NCBI RefSeq assembly: GCF_026210795.1 | Contig: NC_089445.1 | Location: 2,232,001-2,296,000, forward strand | Length of the DNA stretch: 64,000 nt | DNA from: Rhizophagus irregularis | Taxonomy: Eukaryota > Glomeromycota > Glomeromycetes > Glomerales > Glomeraceae | Reading direction: 5' to 3' | Shown: positions 46,960 through 59,095 of the stretch, piece after piece | How positions within the stretch are numbered: position 1 is the first letter of the stretch | How the letters are laid out: each line of letters starts with the position of its first letter | Notes under the pieces: model-generated | The model's input: only the letters and a program-made list of their open reading frames with translations | The model's database searches: none | What the model was told of the DNA's origin: nothing | Program-made: the position numbers and the translations under genes

Positions 46960-47720
46960 TAATGATGTTAAATAAATATCGTGGCGATATCGATTTGCAA
47001 ATGATATCATTATGATATCGCAATGATATCATTTCAATATTAATTCAATATATCGAAATGATATCGTAAAGATATTTGTTTGAAAAAATATCAGATCGAT
47101 ATCATTTCGATATTGTTATAACAACAATGAATTTTTTGAAAAATGGAAAGTAAATACGATATTAATATGATATCGTTCCAACATTAATTCAATATCAATA
47201 TGATATCGTAAAGATATCACTTTATAATTATCTAATCGACATCATAACGATATTGACGAAACATCAAATCGATATCATATCGATATTTCGATATTGTTAT
47301 AACAATAATGAAAAATAGAAAGTAAATACGATATTAATATGATATCGTTCCAACATTAATTCAATATCAATATGATATCGTAAAGATATCACTTTATAAT
47401 TATCTAATCGACATCATAACGATATTGACGAAACATCAAATCGATATCATTTCGATATTGTTATAACAACAATGAAAAATAGAAAGTAAATACGATATTA
47501 ATATGATATCGTTCTAACATTAATTCAATATCAATATGATATCGTAAAGATATCACTTTATAATTATCTAATCGATATTGACAAATAACGAAACGATATC
47601 ATTTTGATATTGTTATAACAATAATGATTTTTTTAATAAATGCAATATCAATATAATATTATTTTAATATTAATTCAGTATCAAAATAATATCAAAATGA
47701 TATTATCTATAAAAATATCA
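46960..47720. repeat. Left subterminal array, ATATCG/GATATC repeats
   Basis: About 760 bp of repeats made of ATATCGATATC-type words. Three units of about 170 bp (starting near 47140, 47310 and 47480) share AATAGAAAGTAAATACGATA, AACATTAATTCAATATCAAT and TTATAATTATCTAATCGA. The palindrome GATATC occurs many times. Placement next to the left end of the 12.2-kb transposon, mirrored on the right, suggests transposase or accessory-protein binding sites. Confidence 0.7.
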
Positions 47721-49403
47721 AATCAATCAAATATCGTTAAATTCAATTTTATAATATTTTAATAATTTGTAATCTAATTTAAAAGTTAATTTCAATAGAT
47801 TTAAGTTACCGGTTATTTATTACAATAACAATTTTAATTACAGATAAAGTATACATTAGTTTAAATATTATATAACAGATAAAAAAAATATCAATAAATC
47901 TATAATAAACTAATTCAATAAATTAGAATTATGAGTTAAATTGGTGATGTAAGTCAAAACATTATGCCTTAATACTCCAGAATCATAACTCATCAACCCA
48001 AAGTTGAGGATTAACCGGGTACCTTGCTTTAGATTCAGCGACACTGCCCAAGTTGGATGGGGTGTCACAGGTATGCTTTAAGAAGACTCGCTATGACTCT
48101 ATTGCAAAAAGGATAAGTATATTCGAAAACACCAGACATAAATTCACCTCAGAAGTTTGGCGGGAAACCCCTATAAACAACTGCAGTTTCATCATTACCA
48201 AAATCATTGAACTTAGGGATACAATGAAAAAGTTCATGAGAATGACGGCTTTAAAAAAAAATACAAATATATTCTCAACTTTGACAATGCACCCTTATTC
48301 TTTGGCCTGGAATTCTCATATGACTAAATTATTGTTGTTTGTAATTTGATCCATTGAATTCACTATAAATTGCCAGGCAAAGCGAACTTTTATTAGATAA
48401 CCATAGCTTCATCAACAAACGTTGCAATGTGTTTGGACAGATGACATCCTGTTTAATAAATTTTAAATGGGCAAACGTGGACCTAAAACCCATTAGAAGA
48501 TAGGCTGCAAGAAGTGCAAAGCAACCTACCTAACCCACGAGTGGGTCTAAGGGTTAGGGAATAAATTAACGCCCAAACACACACAAGTTAGTATGGAGTT
48601 AAAGTCTTACAAACTAAAAATTATTTTGCCACTTAATTCTCCAATAATCAATGTTATAAAAAAGTTACTTACGACTTAAGCCTACTTAATTATATATAAA
48701 ATGACACTTCGAACAGACAGAGCTCATGATATATGAGAATATCCCATCATGCCTATTTTAACCCTTGATTAAAGGATTTTCGTTGCGTTATCAAACTGAT
48801 TATATAAGTTTTACGCCTATATAACATAAGCTTATGCCCATATAATCAATCAAACAAGTCCGCCTTTTCCTATAACACACTATGCACGATGGCAAACGGT
48901 ATAGGAGGAAGACTCTAATTTTCAGAAAGAAAGTTTTTTTTTTCAAAAAAAAAAAACATACAAATAAATAGCGGTTAAATAAAATGGTGGTTGAATTGAC
49001 TTTTTAGGAATTAATAGGTCTTATACGTGATTATTTAATATACGCGATCATTTAATTACGTGATCATTTAATCAGACAATTTTATAAATTTGGTATTATA
49101 CGAACTTGATCAACCAATAATTGTTTAGGTAATGCACGGATGAGTTCTTTATAGGTGGATATTATCAAAATAGAGCCAAATTAACTTTACACAGTTTATA
49201 TAGATAATTGATTATTTAATGGTAATAACACAACAAGTTAAAGAAATTCAAATATGATTGAATCTCAACAGATATTCAAAACTTTTAAAACTTTTTGTGA
49301 TTTTTCGATTGAAGCTAATTATTATTAAAGTCTATACCATTAAAAGAATATAATTAAATAAACTAAAAAGAAATACTCAATAAAACTCAATTTTATTTTT
49401 TTA
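47721..49403. other. Region inside the 12.2-kb element without a clear gene
   Basis: 47930-48560 is less AT-rich (ACACTGCCCAAGTTGGATGG, ACCTAACCCACGAGTGGGTC) and could be an old gene or repeat fragment; a 98-codon open stretch at 48053-48349 starts with TTG and shows no domain. CCCACGAGTGGG is a perfect short palindrome. The rest is AT-rich with a T run and A run at 48945-48975. Confidence 0.35.
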
Positions 49404-50738
49404 TTAAAATTTTATAAAATCATTTATTAATGATTCTTCTTCGTCATATAATTTTATAAGAACGCACCTAAATCTATAATTTAATTTTATTAATATATTA
49501 TTATCAAAGGCGTGATGTGCGAAATAAATAAAATAACTTACTTGTTTTAGGGTATTTACTATATCACTTCCACTTCGGGAAGGGATAATTATATTTTTAG
49601 TCATGGTATCCAACTCCTTTATACCAGGTAAGTTTTTACCGTCCCAAGAAACGCGGACGGCTTCCTTAACAAACTCAACTAACGTATCCATGCCTCCATT
49701 ATTTGTCAATTCCAAAATATTGACAGCTGTGAGTTGACGGTTTAGAAGTTTCTGCACCACGTTTTCGTCAACGTAATCTTTAATTTCTTTTTGGGAAAGA
49801 TTTCCAGTCGTACCCCTATAATTAATTAATTAATAATTATACAAATAACACTATTTTGTTGACTATAAAACAATAAAATAAACAAATACCTGCTCTTTCT
49901 GATTTCTTTGTATTCCCTCACTAAATTTAGAATATTTTGGTTGAATTTATTCCTGAAGTCTGTTAAAGACTTACGAGTTTTATCTAGATATCCTCTAGCT
50001 TCGCTAGTGTAAATTTTAAACCGAAAAATTTTCACAACCAAATTGTCGAGTGCTTCACTACTCGGATTCCTCACTCGTAAAAATAAGCACTTTACCGACT
50101 CATCCCATAATCGTATTTTATCCTAAAATATTGAGATACGTTATTTGAGATTTAGACATAATAAATATTATCATATTGTATTAATACTAACTTCAGTATT
50201 CTTTGAACTAACAACATAAGATGATTCGTTCATCTCATTCGCTAATCGTAAGATTTCTGGATTTTTTACAAGCCAGTTACATATGTCTAATTTGGTACAA
50301 AACTGAAACAGATCCAGAATTGTTTTAGCCACGCCTAACTTGACGTTATCATCATCTTCTTCTTCTTCTTCCTCCTCCTCTTCTTCTTCACTTTTATCCC
50401 TTACATCCTCTTCTACTATTACTTCCTTTTCACTTTCGTTATGTTTTTGCCTGGTATTCATATCTGTATGTAATATATTATTTCAATTATTTCAATTAAA
50501 AATTAATAGAATAATATTAAAGAGCCAAAGCCTATATAAATTAATATTTACCTAATAATAATTGATTAGTTTCTTCAATATTTATTTCTCTCCTCTTTCT
50601 CGGTAAGGTCCTTTGATTTTTTTTCGATCCTATTATACATATTTTGGTTATTATTCTTACATATAAGCAAAACTTTTACGGAAGAGTTACATATATACCT
50701 GTTTCGATTTCTATTTCTTTATTATTACGTTTAGTCAT
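49404..50738 (-). CDS. Unrecognised transposon-borne gene (about 344 aa)
   Basis: Minus-strand gene inside the 12.2-kb transposon. Exons 50699-50738, 50552-50629, 50192-50463, 49890-50122 and 49404-49815 have good splice sites and matching phases. A further GTAAGT...TATAG intron (49474-49541) could be removed from the last exon, giving a protein ending soon after TLKQ. Seen: a Lys/Arg-rich N terminus (KKNQRTLPRKRREI), a Glu/Asp run (about 18 acidic residues), then helical sequence with paired Lys/Arg and hydrophobic residues (AKTILDLFQFC, VKCLFLRVRNPSSEAL, SLTDFRNKFNQNILNLVREY) and VRVSWDGKNLPGIKELDTM. No family recognised. Unlike the transposase gene nearby it has no stops or frameshifts, which suggests it was under selection or is younger. 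It may be an accessory protein or captured cargo. Confidence 0.6.
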
Positions 50739-52046
50739 AATATCGTAATGAGAGAACAAGAGAAAATGAGAGAACGAGAAAAAAAGTGAAGTAAACTTCT
50801 CGCAAGATTGTCATGATATAAATGAGATCTCCTTGATCAAAAGAGCGAGATTGTCGATATAACCCCTTGATCAAATATGGGATATAAAACGAGGTTGTCA
50901 CGATATAAATGAGATCTTAGTTACTGTAATTTTAATTATAGAACGTAATTGGAAAGTATGCAGGATCTCAATATCGTTGTGTACCGTATAAATTGAGGGG
51001 AATGCGGGATCAGTTGAAAATGTTGAAAGATGGAAAAAAACTATGATTTCTAGAGGATCGGAAATTAAATTTAGTTTATATAAATAAATAATTACAATAT
51101 CGAATTTCATTCAGTGACATTTTTTTTTATATGGAAGATTACCTCAAATTGATTTTACGGTTCCAAATTTTATTATATTTTCAGGCTATACGTGGAATGA
51201 GAAGAAAAATAATGGAAAGGGTGAGAAGAAAAATGATCGGTAGAAGAAAAAGGAGTGAAAAGAAATTAATGGAATATTACGTTTTGAATTTCCATTTTTA
51301 TGTGTGATACGATGACATGCAAGAAAAATTAAATTTTTAAATAATTATACTCTTGACGATAAAATATAAAATATGATCGGAAAAAAACCAATCAATAAAA
51401 AAGATCGATTATTTTTAAACTGAACCATGTGATGATCCTATCTAACTAAGCCATATCTAAGCCTTATTTAGTGTAAGCCCCTGGATTGATTACATAAAAG
51501 AATTTTTTAAATAGATAGATGGGATTTACAGTAATCAACTTACAACGATATTTGAAAAATACTGATATATTGATATTTTATACTGTAGGAAAGAGTTTTA
51601 ATACATATTGGTGTAATCAAATATCGGTATATAATGTATCAACTATACAAATAATGCAAGTCATGTGCAACTAATCATTTGTCTAATTGTTCGGTAATAT
51701 TCTAAAACGGAGTAAATTAAGATCGAATTAAGTTCCTTACGGTGTAGATTAAGGTTAGCTTAAAATTCAGTATAATTGTAATATATCATCGCAGTGTAAT
51801 ATGAAATATAATCAAGGAAGGACATGCGTGGTTTAAAATATTACATTTTCTTTTACCTTAAATATAATTTGCAGATTACTTTCGTCTTCTTTATTGCTTT
51901 TTTTAATGTATAATTATAAATAACATTTTTAACTCACTTTTTATTAATAGAATTTGTTTATTTATTTTTATTTATATATATTAATTAACGTCGTGATGCA
52001 GTATTACTGTAACTATATTTTTAAAATAAATTAATAAATCAAAAAA
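50739..52046. other. Promoter side of the unknown gene and spacer
   Basis: 50790-50925 holds imperfect repeats (GAGATTGTCGATATAA, GAGGTTGTCACGATATAAATGAGATC). The remainder to 52046 is AT-rich without genes. Confidence 0.4.
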
Positions 52047-52452
52047 TTATGTGTGTATTCAATGTTAAATAAATTAATTAAAGATGATTGCATTAGAACT
52101 AAAAAATTTAGACAAGATCATAAAAATAAACTCAAAGAAATTAAAAAAAAATATGTGTGTATTCAATGTTAAATAAATTAATTAAAGATGATTGCATTAG
52201 AACTAGACAAGATCGTAAAAATAAACTCAAAGAAATCAAAAAAAAATTATGTGTGTATTCAATGTTAAATAAATTAATTAAGGATGATTGCATTAGAACT
52301 AAAAAATTTAGACAAGATCGTAAAAATAAACTCAAAGAAATCAAAAAAAAATTATGTGTGTATTCAATGTTAAATAAATTAATTAAGGATTGCATTAGAA
52401 CTAAAAAATTTAGACAAGATCGTAAAAATAAACTCAAAGAAATCATAATAAA
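52047..52452. repeat. Four-unit tandem repeat, about 104 bp each
   Basis: Units start near 52047, 52152, 52247 and 52351 with TTATGTGTGTATTCAATGTT and end AAACTCAAAGAAATCAAAAA. One unit lacks AAAAAATTTA and another lacks three bases. Because unit lengths leave long open frames on both strands, short basic peptides (NKLIKDDCIRTK) appear, but these are side effects of the repeat. It lies directly upstream of the Myb/SANT gene and might be part of its promoter. Confidence 0.75.
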
Positions 52453-52513
52453 TTTATTATAAATATAGAGCCTTTTCTTGACATTTTCCCCATCAAACTA
52501 ATAATATTTAATA

Positions 52514-53127
52514 ATGGCAGCATTAAACTTAAACGCAAATCTTCCAGTATACATTCAATGGCCCGATGACGCTGCTTTGACCTTAATTCAGCGTCGTCAG
52601 GCCTATCAGCCCTTATTCACCACAACGAGGTTACATAACCAAAAACAATTATGGCATGGAATTGCTCATGATATACGAAACAACCACACATTCAGGCCAA
52701 CTAGAAAACAATGCAGAGAGAAGTGGAATGCACTAAAGGCGGGGTACGAGAATCTAGAGAGGCTAATCAATAGAAATCCTGATGATTACCCTACTCGTAC
52801 CCGTCTTTGCACGACGAGAGGTTCCACCAAGAACTCTCAGACGAGTTCTGGAGAGTTGAGCGTAAGTATTTATTATTTAACTGATTTTTTCATTAATTCA
52901 TTGCATTTATATTAATAATTGCTTTGTTTTAAGCATTAGTCCGGTCCTCCCGGAGAAATAGGGTGGATCGTAGGACATACGAGTATAGAGAGCGCAGGCG
53001 CTCTAGGCGCTCTCGCTCCCGATCCCCCTATCACCACCGAGAGCGCAGGCGCTCTCGTTCTCGATCTCCCTACTACTGAGAGCGCGGGCGCTCTCATTCT
53101 CGATCTCATCGTCACCGACGTCATTAA
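52514..53127 (+). pseudogene. Myb/SANT-like protein with RS-rich tail, frameshifted
   Basis: Starts MAALNLNANLPVYIQWPDDA. Residues about 18-90 form a Myb/SANT-like (trihelix-type) DNA-binding domain: WPDDAALTLIQRR, LWHGIAHDIRNN, RPTRKQCREKWNALKAGYENL. Near 52805 the frame changes: the expected continuation ERFHQELSDEFWRVE is one frame over. That frame ends at a good donor (GAGC|GTAAGT, 52861/52862) and joins in phase to an exon at 52934-53127 rich in Arg-Ser pairs (RRRSRRSRSRSP, twice), with one TGA before the last 15 codons. DNA of the tail is GC-rich with GAGCGCAGGCGCTC palindromes. So it was a DNA-binding protein with an RS tail, a possible accessory factor of the transposon, now broken by one frameshift and one stop. 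Confidence 0.62.
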
Positions 53128-53149
53128 TATTTTTATTTCATTTTATTTT

Positions 53150-53340
53150 TATTTTATTTTATTATATGTTTTATTTTATTTTATTATTATGTTTTATTTT
53201 ATTTTATTATTATGTTTTATTTTATTTTATTATTATGTTTTATTTTATTTTATTATTATGTTTTATTTTATTTTATTATTATGTTATATTTTATTTTATT
53301 ATTATGTTTTATTTTATTTTATTATATACTTATTATTTTA
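53150..53340. repeat. Short-period satellite, about 23-bp unit
   Basis: Seven to eight units of TTTTATTTTATTATTATG type, nearly identical. It directly follows the Myb/SANT-RS gene and is followed by an AATAAA word (53343) that may serve as polyadenylation signal. Confidence 0.8.
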
Positions 53341-53738
53341 TTCAATAAATGACATTATTCGATAATATTATTTGTCATACCAATTGTCATTAACCATATA
53401 CAGTATAATTGACCCTAAATTTTGTGTATCCATTAATAGCCAAATCGGCATTAATTTAACCGAAGTGATTACTTAATTGGCAATTGCATTTTTTTTTTTT
53501 TTTTTTTTGCCGACACGCTTAATAAATTTAAAGTTCTAATTGAATTAATAAAATTCTAGTTAAATTTAAATTAATTTAAATTGTAATTGTTATAAAGATA
53601 AGGAGACGATATAGTCACGCCAAACCAATAAAACCAATTCGAATTCGAAATCAGTTTTCTTACAGCAATCTTGGTGAGACAACTACTTCCGGTGAGAGAC
53701 GTTCACCTGTACGTTTACCTGATAATGATGACGATAAC
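53341..53738. other. Spacer before the transposase gene
   Basis: Contains an 18-20-base T run (53490-53508). A possible acceptor TTTTCTTACAG (near 53669) followed by in-frame codons into the ATG at 53739 (NLGETTTSGERRSP) suggests an upstream coding exon that I could not place. Confidence 0.35.
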
Positions 53739-56700
53739 ATGGACTTTCAGTATAATCACGAAGATAATGATTTAAGTTTTCAGAACATTAATGATGATGA
53801 TAATGAATATGGATCAATTGGTCCTCAGTATTACAATGATGAGATGGAAGATGATGATCAATCATTTGATAATGAAGAGGAAGAAGAAACTGACAATGAA
53901 TACAATAGTGAAGAGGAAGAGGAAAATGACAATGAATACAATAGGGATGAGGAGGAAGATGATGATAATGGAGACAATAATGAAGAGGAGGAAGAGGAAG
54001 GTAATAATGAAGAGGAAGAGGAACATAACAATGACGAAGAGGAACGTAATGACAACGAAGAGGAAGAAATACATCAAATTGTTGAAGCTTTGGATGAAGA
54101 CAAGATACCGTCCTGCAATGGTGAATTTGCACCGTACTTTGATAATTATACAACTACGGCACTATTTTGTTAGCTTCAGAAGCATAATGTTTCTACAAAA
54201 GCATATGAAGACCTTGTTGATATCATTCATAATCCTCAATTCGAACCTACTCATGTAGTAAAAAATATCCGTAGATTCCAATCATGGAGAAAACGTCTTC
54301 CTCTCCTACCAATAATAACAAAGCCTATTCAAATTTTACCAAAAAAAACTCCGTCAACTTCGTGAGATTCGAAGCTTTCATATCAACTCTCAATTAGTAA
54401 TATTATATTGCGTGTTCTCAACAATCCAATGCTGATGAAGCATATGTATTTCAGACCCGGTGTTAATTCTGAAACAAAGTTAGAATATTGGCATGGAACT
54501 TTATGGGGAGAATCACCACTTTTTGGACAACATGAAATAATAATATCAGAAGGTAATAGGACAATATACTTTGGTATAATTATAATTTGTTAACATTAAA
54601 ATATTTATTTTAATAAAATAGTAATATATCAATCTGGTGATTTTGTCTACTATCATGATAATGGTCTTAAAAAACGTGGAAGGTTGAGAGCAATTTTAAA
54701 AGATGAAAATGGAAACTATGAGTTACGAGTTCAACTAATTTTAAATTATGATGATTTACCTGGAAATATAAAAGGGCTATCAAGACGACGTCGTTCTCTA
54801 ACTGGGAAAGTATGGTTTCAGGATGAACCATTTATAACCATAATTACCTCTCAAATTTTAGAGAAAGTAACTATAATGATGACGTATAAACACCAAATTA
54901 TTCCAGAAGGTTCATTACGAATTACTGAAATAATTTATAAATGTAATGACCGTTGGCACGTTCGTGATGCAAAGCTTTCATACCAACATCCTTCAGATTA
55001 CATTTCTGTCAGAAATCCACCGTCATCTATGCCAGTTTATAAGCTGTTTTTAGATCTTTACTATGATGATTTTGGTACATTTAGAAATGTATATCATTCC
55101 TTAGGTGGCGTCTATATACAGTTTGGTAACATGCCAACGCATCAGAGAAAGCTAATCAAGAACCATTTTGTTCTTGGATTTATTCCTTTTGGTGGAAATT
55201 TTAACGAGTTTATGGTACCATTTGTTTCAGAAATAAAAAAATTTGAGAAAGGAAAGATTATGACTGTTCAAGGACAAGATGCATGGGTTATTGCTGGGTT
55301 GGACCTTGTTACAGCAGATCTACCTCAAGGTAATAATATGGCAGGAGTACTGAGGTATTTTTCAATTTAATTATTAATCTTAATAATATATTTTCGTAAC
55401 AACTATTAAAATGATTTAAATTTAAAAATCAATTTAGACATAATGCAAATAAAGGTTGCCGTACTTGTACAACTAAAAAGGAATCATTGAGTACCTATAA
55501 TCAGGATAGTGTGACAACATTACGTTATCATCATATCACAGATGAAGAAATTTCAAAAATTTCTCAAGAATCTGTAAGTTCAAAAGAGGACAAATTTGTA
55601 CAGAATATGGTTTAAGATCATTACCTAGTATTTTGGATAAATTAAAACGTGAGAGACGTTTACAGTACGCGGGATATTTATCGTACCCTAACAGGAAAGA
55701 TTGGGCGGCTACTAAAACTAACCTGTGAATTATTTTCACAAGAAGGAGAGGATGATTTTGTTAAAATTTGGAAAAATTTTGAAATTCAAAAAAAGTGGTC
55801 TCGTCTACCAAATCCAATTAGTCATTACAATAGCTTTATGATGTCTGATCTTCTTAGACTAGCTATGATTATGCCATTTTTATTAAATCGATTTTTAAAG
55901 GAATCAAGCCTCAAAAATAATGAAGCAGCCACTATTCGACAAAGGATTGATGTGGCTCGAATTAGCTTAGTGCTAAAAGCTATTATATCTTGTTGGGTAC
56001 AAGTTGCAAAGACTATGAAAGCAGTTTTTAATAAGGAATTTACGTTAGATAGCTATGAGGAATTACAGCTATGTCTTAAAGAAGAGTTTTTAATTCTTCC
56101 AAAGGTATAATTATAAATTTGAAATTCAGAACATGGAATAATTCAATAATTAACAATATTTTGTTTTTTTATAGGTTTTTGCAAGTTTTGTTAACTTACC
56201 AAATATACATATTAATATGCATCTTTTGATGCATGCTAAAACTTTTGGTACACTTGTCAACTCTCAGGTTGGTATAAAAGAGATGGTTCATCGTATCTTT
56301 AAAGGAATGGTACCAAAAACTAATTGCAAAACTATAGACCTGGATTTATTAAAACGTTACAATACTTTATTTGCAATTCGACATTTAGCAGATGGAGGTA
56401 TAGATCCAAGATTAAATAGATCTTGTACTGGGTTCACAAGTTCAAATTTTGATCAATTATTTTCGAATTGGTATGTTACAGAAGATAAATATTTAATTGA
56501 GGAACAAATTCAAAATGATGACGTAAAAGGTAAGATAGCAAAATATTATAGTACTTCATATTTATTTTTTCACATATGCATAATATTTACTAATCTTTTA
56601 ATTTAGTTACTTCACCAGTAAATTTTATTTCCAATATTTCCTTAAAAAAAGAATGTCAAAGCAGGAACATGATAAACTTCTCTTGACTTTGCATAATTTT

Positions 56701-57177
56701 AAAATTGAATTGTTTTTATCTTATGTGGATATGAAGTTTGAAGCGGCACTTATAAATTCTTCAATTAGTTGGTACAAATTAGCATCATATACAATTGAAG
56801 AAAAAAATGGTATTCTTTCAAAAGTTCACCTACATCTCGGTGATTTTATCACAATTTATGAAGAAGATCATGAAGAATCTTATGCAATAATCAAAGGTAT
56901 CTTTCAACATAAGGGTAATAATAACAAATATTATGCATTTATTGTTGTAGATTGGTTTGAAGATACTATGGTTGAACATTCAGTATTAAAATGTCCACTT
57001 TACCGTCTTCAAGCAACAGGAGATAAATGGAGACGTATTTTTCCAATTACTGTAATAGATAATGTTCAAAAAGTACACTTTATTCATAATTGTAATTCAG
57101 AAAGGTGCCAACTACCAAATCATGATACTACAAATAGAATTTGGATAAAAAATAATTTTTATTTTACAGCCATATAA
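53739..57177 (+). pseudogene. TNP2-like (CACTA/EnSpm-type) transposase, degraded
   Basis: Plus-strand gene with exons 53739-54552, 54622-55354, 55438-56104, 56175-56529 and 56607-57177. The N terminus is a Glu/Asp/Asn-rich low-complexity tract of about 100 residues. The transposase core reads VYKLFLDLYYDDFGTF, SLGGVYIQFGNMP, LGFIPFGGNFNEFM, GLDLVTADLPQGNNMAG and HNANKGCRTC, the TNP2 pattern with its conserved Asp and Cys residues. Later: NMHLLMHAKTFGTLV, VHRIFKGMVPKT, RHLADGGIDPR. The C-terminal domain (YAIIKGIFQHKG, YYAFIVVDWFED, VHFIHNC) resembles the reader-like tail of these proteins. Breaks: TAG where Trp is expected (after ALFC), TGA for Arg (after PSTS), a one-base loss near 55580 (SKEDKF), a shift near 55665, and one in an A run near 56650. 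Inactive in this copy. Confidence 0.78.
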
Positions 57178-58439
57178 TTATATTAATTATATAAATATAA
57201 TAAAATAATTATTTAATTTGTATCGTATAAAATTTTGGTTAAAATTAACCAATAAAATCATATGCATGATGTAATAATAAATTAAAATTAACCAATTAAA
57301 ATCACTTTAATTACATGCATGTGATATCTAAAAATAGCTAAAATTCGCGTTTATTAATGAGATTTTTTTTGTTTATTTTCAAAAATACACTTTTCTCTTG
57401 TCTTTTATATTAACACTTTACGGTATTTTGTTCGTCTCTTCTTTTCTCTTTTTAAAGTATACTTTAATTATCTTTTTACAATATTAACAATACTTTGGGA
57501 CACTTTAGTTTATATATTCAACATAGTAAAACATCCACATACGAAAAGCAAGAATAAAAAAAGAATAAAGAAAAGAAAATGTACCCACCACTTACATACG
57601 AAAGAAAAGAATAAAAGAAAGGAAAAATGTACCCACTTAACCACATACAAAAGAGAAAAAAGCCATTTTTTAAATAAATAGTGGAGCTGTTAAGCAAGGT
57701 ATGAAAATAGGATGTACGCGTATTTTTCATATTTTTTTTACAATATGTTGTGGTTTGAGTATTTTTTTGTTAGACTGTGGTATAAATGTGAATATATTTT
57801 TCAACGGCCATGTATCTATTGCTTGTTAAATATATTTGCAATTTCTTTGTTAGACTGTGGTATTACAATATGAAGTGTGAATATATTTTTCAATGGCCAT
57901 GTATCTATTGCTTGTTAAATATATTTGCAATTTCTTTTGTAATATTTGCTTTAGCCTGGAAGAAAATGTTGTAAAATAGGGCTGGATATTTATGGCATTT
58001 TCCGCCTTCCAATTACTTTGTCCGGGGGTAGCTTGACAATTTGTAGTTGTCCGTCAGTCGTAGCAACCAGCATTTTTTTACAATATTATGATTTTAAGAA
58101 ACAAAACACTCTCAAAAAAATTTAAAGAAAGAACTAACTTAAAAATATTATCATTTTTATTATTCTTTACAAAATCCCAGAATTACCTGCTCTAACTATT
58201 ATCCCAAGGTTATGTATTAAATTTTAAATATATTTTACAAAGAATACATTTTATTAATCATGATTGTTTTTTTTATATATATATATATTTTTTATCCATC
58301 CACTCACATACGAAAAGAAAAGAATAAAAAAGAGAAGAAAAAGGAAGAAAAGAAACGTACTCCACTCACCCATAATAATTCACTAATAAAAAATTATTAT
58401 TATTAATGTATAATAAATAATAAACATATATTACAATAA
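57178..58439. repeat. Transposase 3' flank with direct repeats
   Basis: 57770-57945 is a direct duplication of about 85-95 bp (TTAGACTGTGGTATAAATG, GGCCATGTATCTATTGCTTG, each twice). CACATACGAAAAGAAAAGAATAAA-type words occur at 57535, 57595, 57650 and again at 58305-58360. The segment 57960-58060 (TTTTCCGCCTTCCAATTACT, TTGTCCGGGGGTAGC) is less AT-rich but not coding. Confidence 0.5.
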
Positions 58440-59095
58440 AAATATTTTTGTGATGTTAATTCAGTGTTGATATAATATCATTACGATGTAGTTACGATAT
58501 TAAATAAATGTAAAACATTTTTTGTAATATTAATTCGATATTAATATGATATTATTATGATGTAGTTACAATATCAAATAAAATTGTAATATTAATTCAA
58601 TGTTAATACGACATCACTACGATGTGGCTACGATATCAAACAGATGTAAAATATTTTTGCAATATTAATTCGATGTTAATATAATATCACTACGATGTGG
58701 TTACGATATCAAATAAAATGTCAAATATTTTGTAATATTAATTCAATGTTAATACAATATCACTACGACATGGTTACGATATCAAATAAAATGTCAAATA
58801 TTTTGTAATATTAATTCAATATTAATATGACATCACTACGATGTAGTTACGATATCAAATAAATGTCAAATATTTTTGTAATATTAATTCAATGTTAATA
58901 CGACATCACTACGATGTGGTTACGTGATAATATTTACATCGCATAATGATCGCAGCGATATCGCAGAGATATCGAACTAATCAATATCGAATAAATACAG
59001 TTACGACTAACTTAACGATGTCGAATCTATATTTTATCAAAATATCGTAATGATATCGTAATGATATCATTGCGATATCTAATCAATATCGATTG
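58440..59095. repeat. Right subterminal array, ATATCG-type repeats
   Basis: About seven units of 70-80 bp on the pattern TAATATTAATTCAATGTTAA, TACGACATCACTACGATGTGG, TTACGATATCAAATAAA, followed by denser GATATCG words (58950-59095). It shares the GATATC, ATTAATTCAATAT and ACGATATC words with the left array but has a different unit length. Together they bracket the 12.2-kb transposon. Confidence 0.7.

Noticed and set aside
46960-47720. CRISPR-like array
   Set aside because: Units have no constant repeat with unique spacers; the whole unit is repeated and the window is eukaryotic.
48053-48349. Open frame of about 98 codons
   Set aside because: No ATG at its start and no recognisable domain; kept only as a possible gene relic.
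52157-52462. Basic repeat protein from the 104-bp tandem units
   Set aside because: Both strands stay open because of unit length; no start context and no homology.
53788-54258. Met/Lys-rich or His/Pro-rich proteins overlapping the acidic tract
   Set aside because: They are other-frame readings of the GAA/GAT-rich start of the TNP2-like gene.
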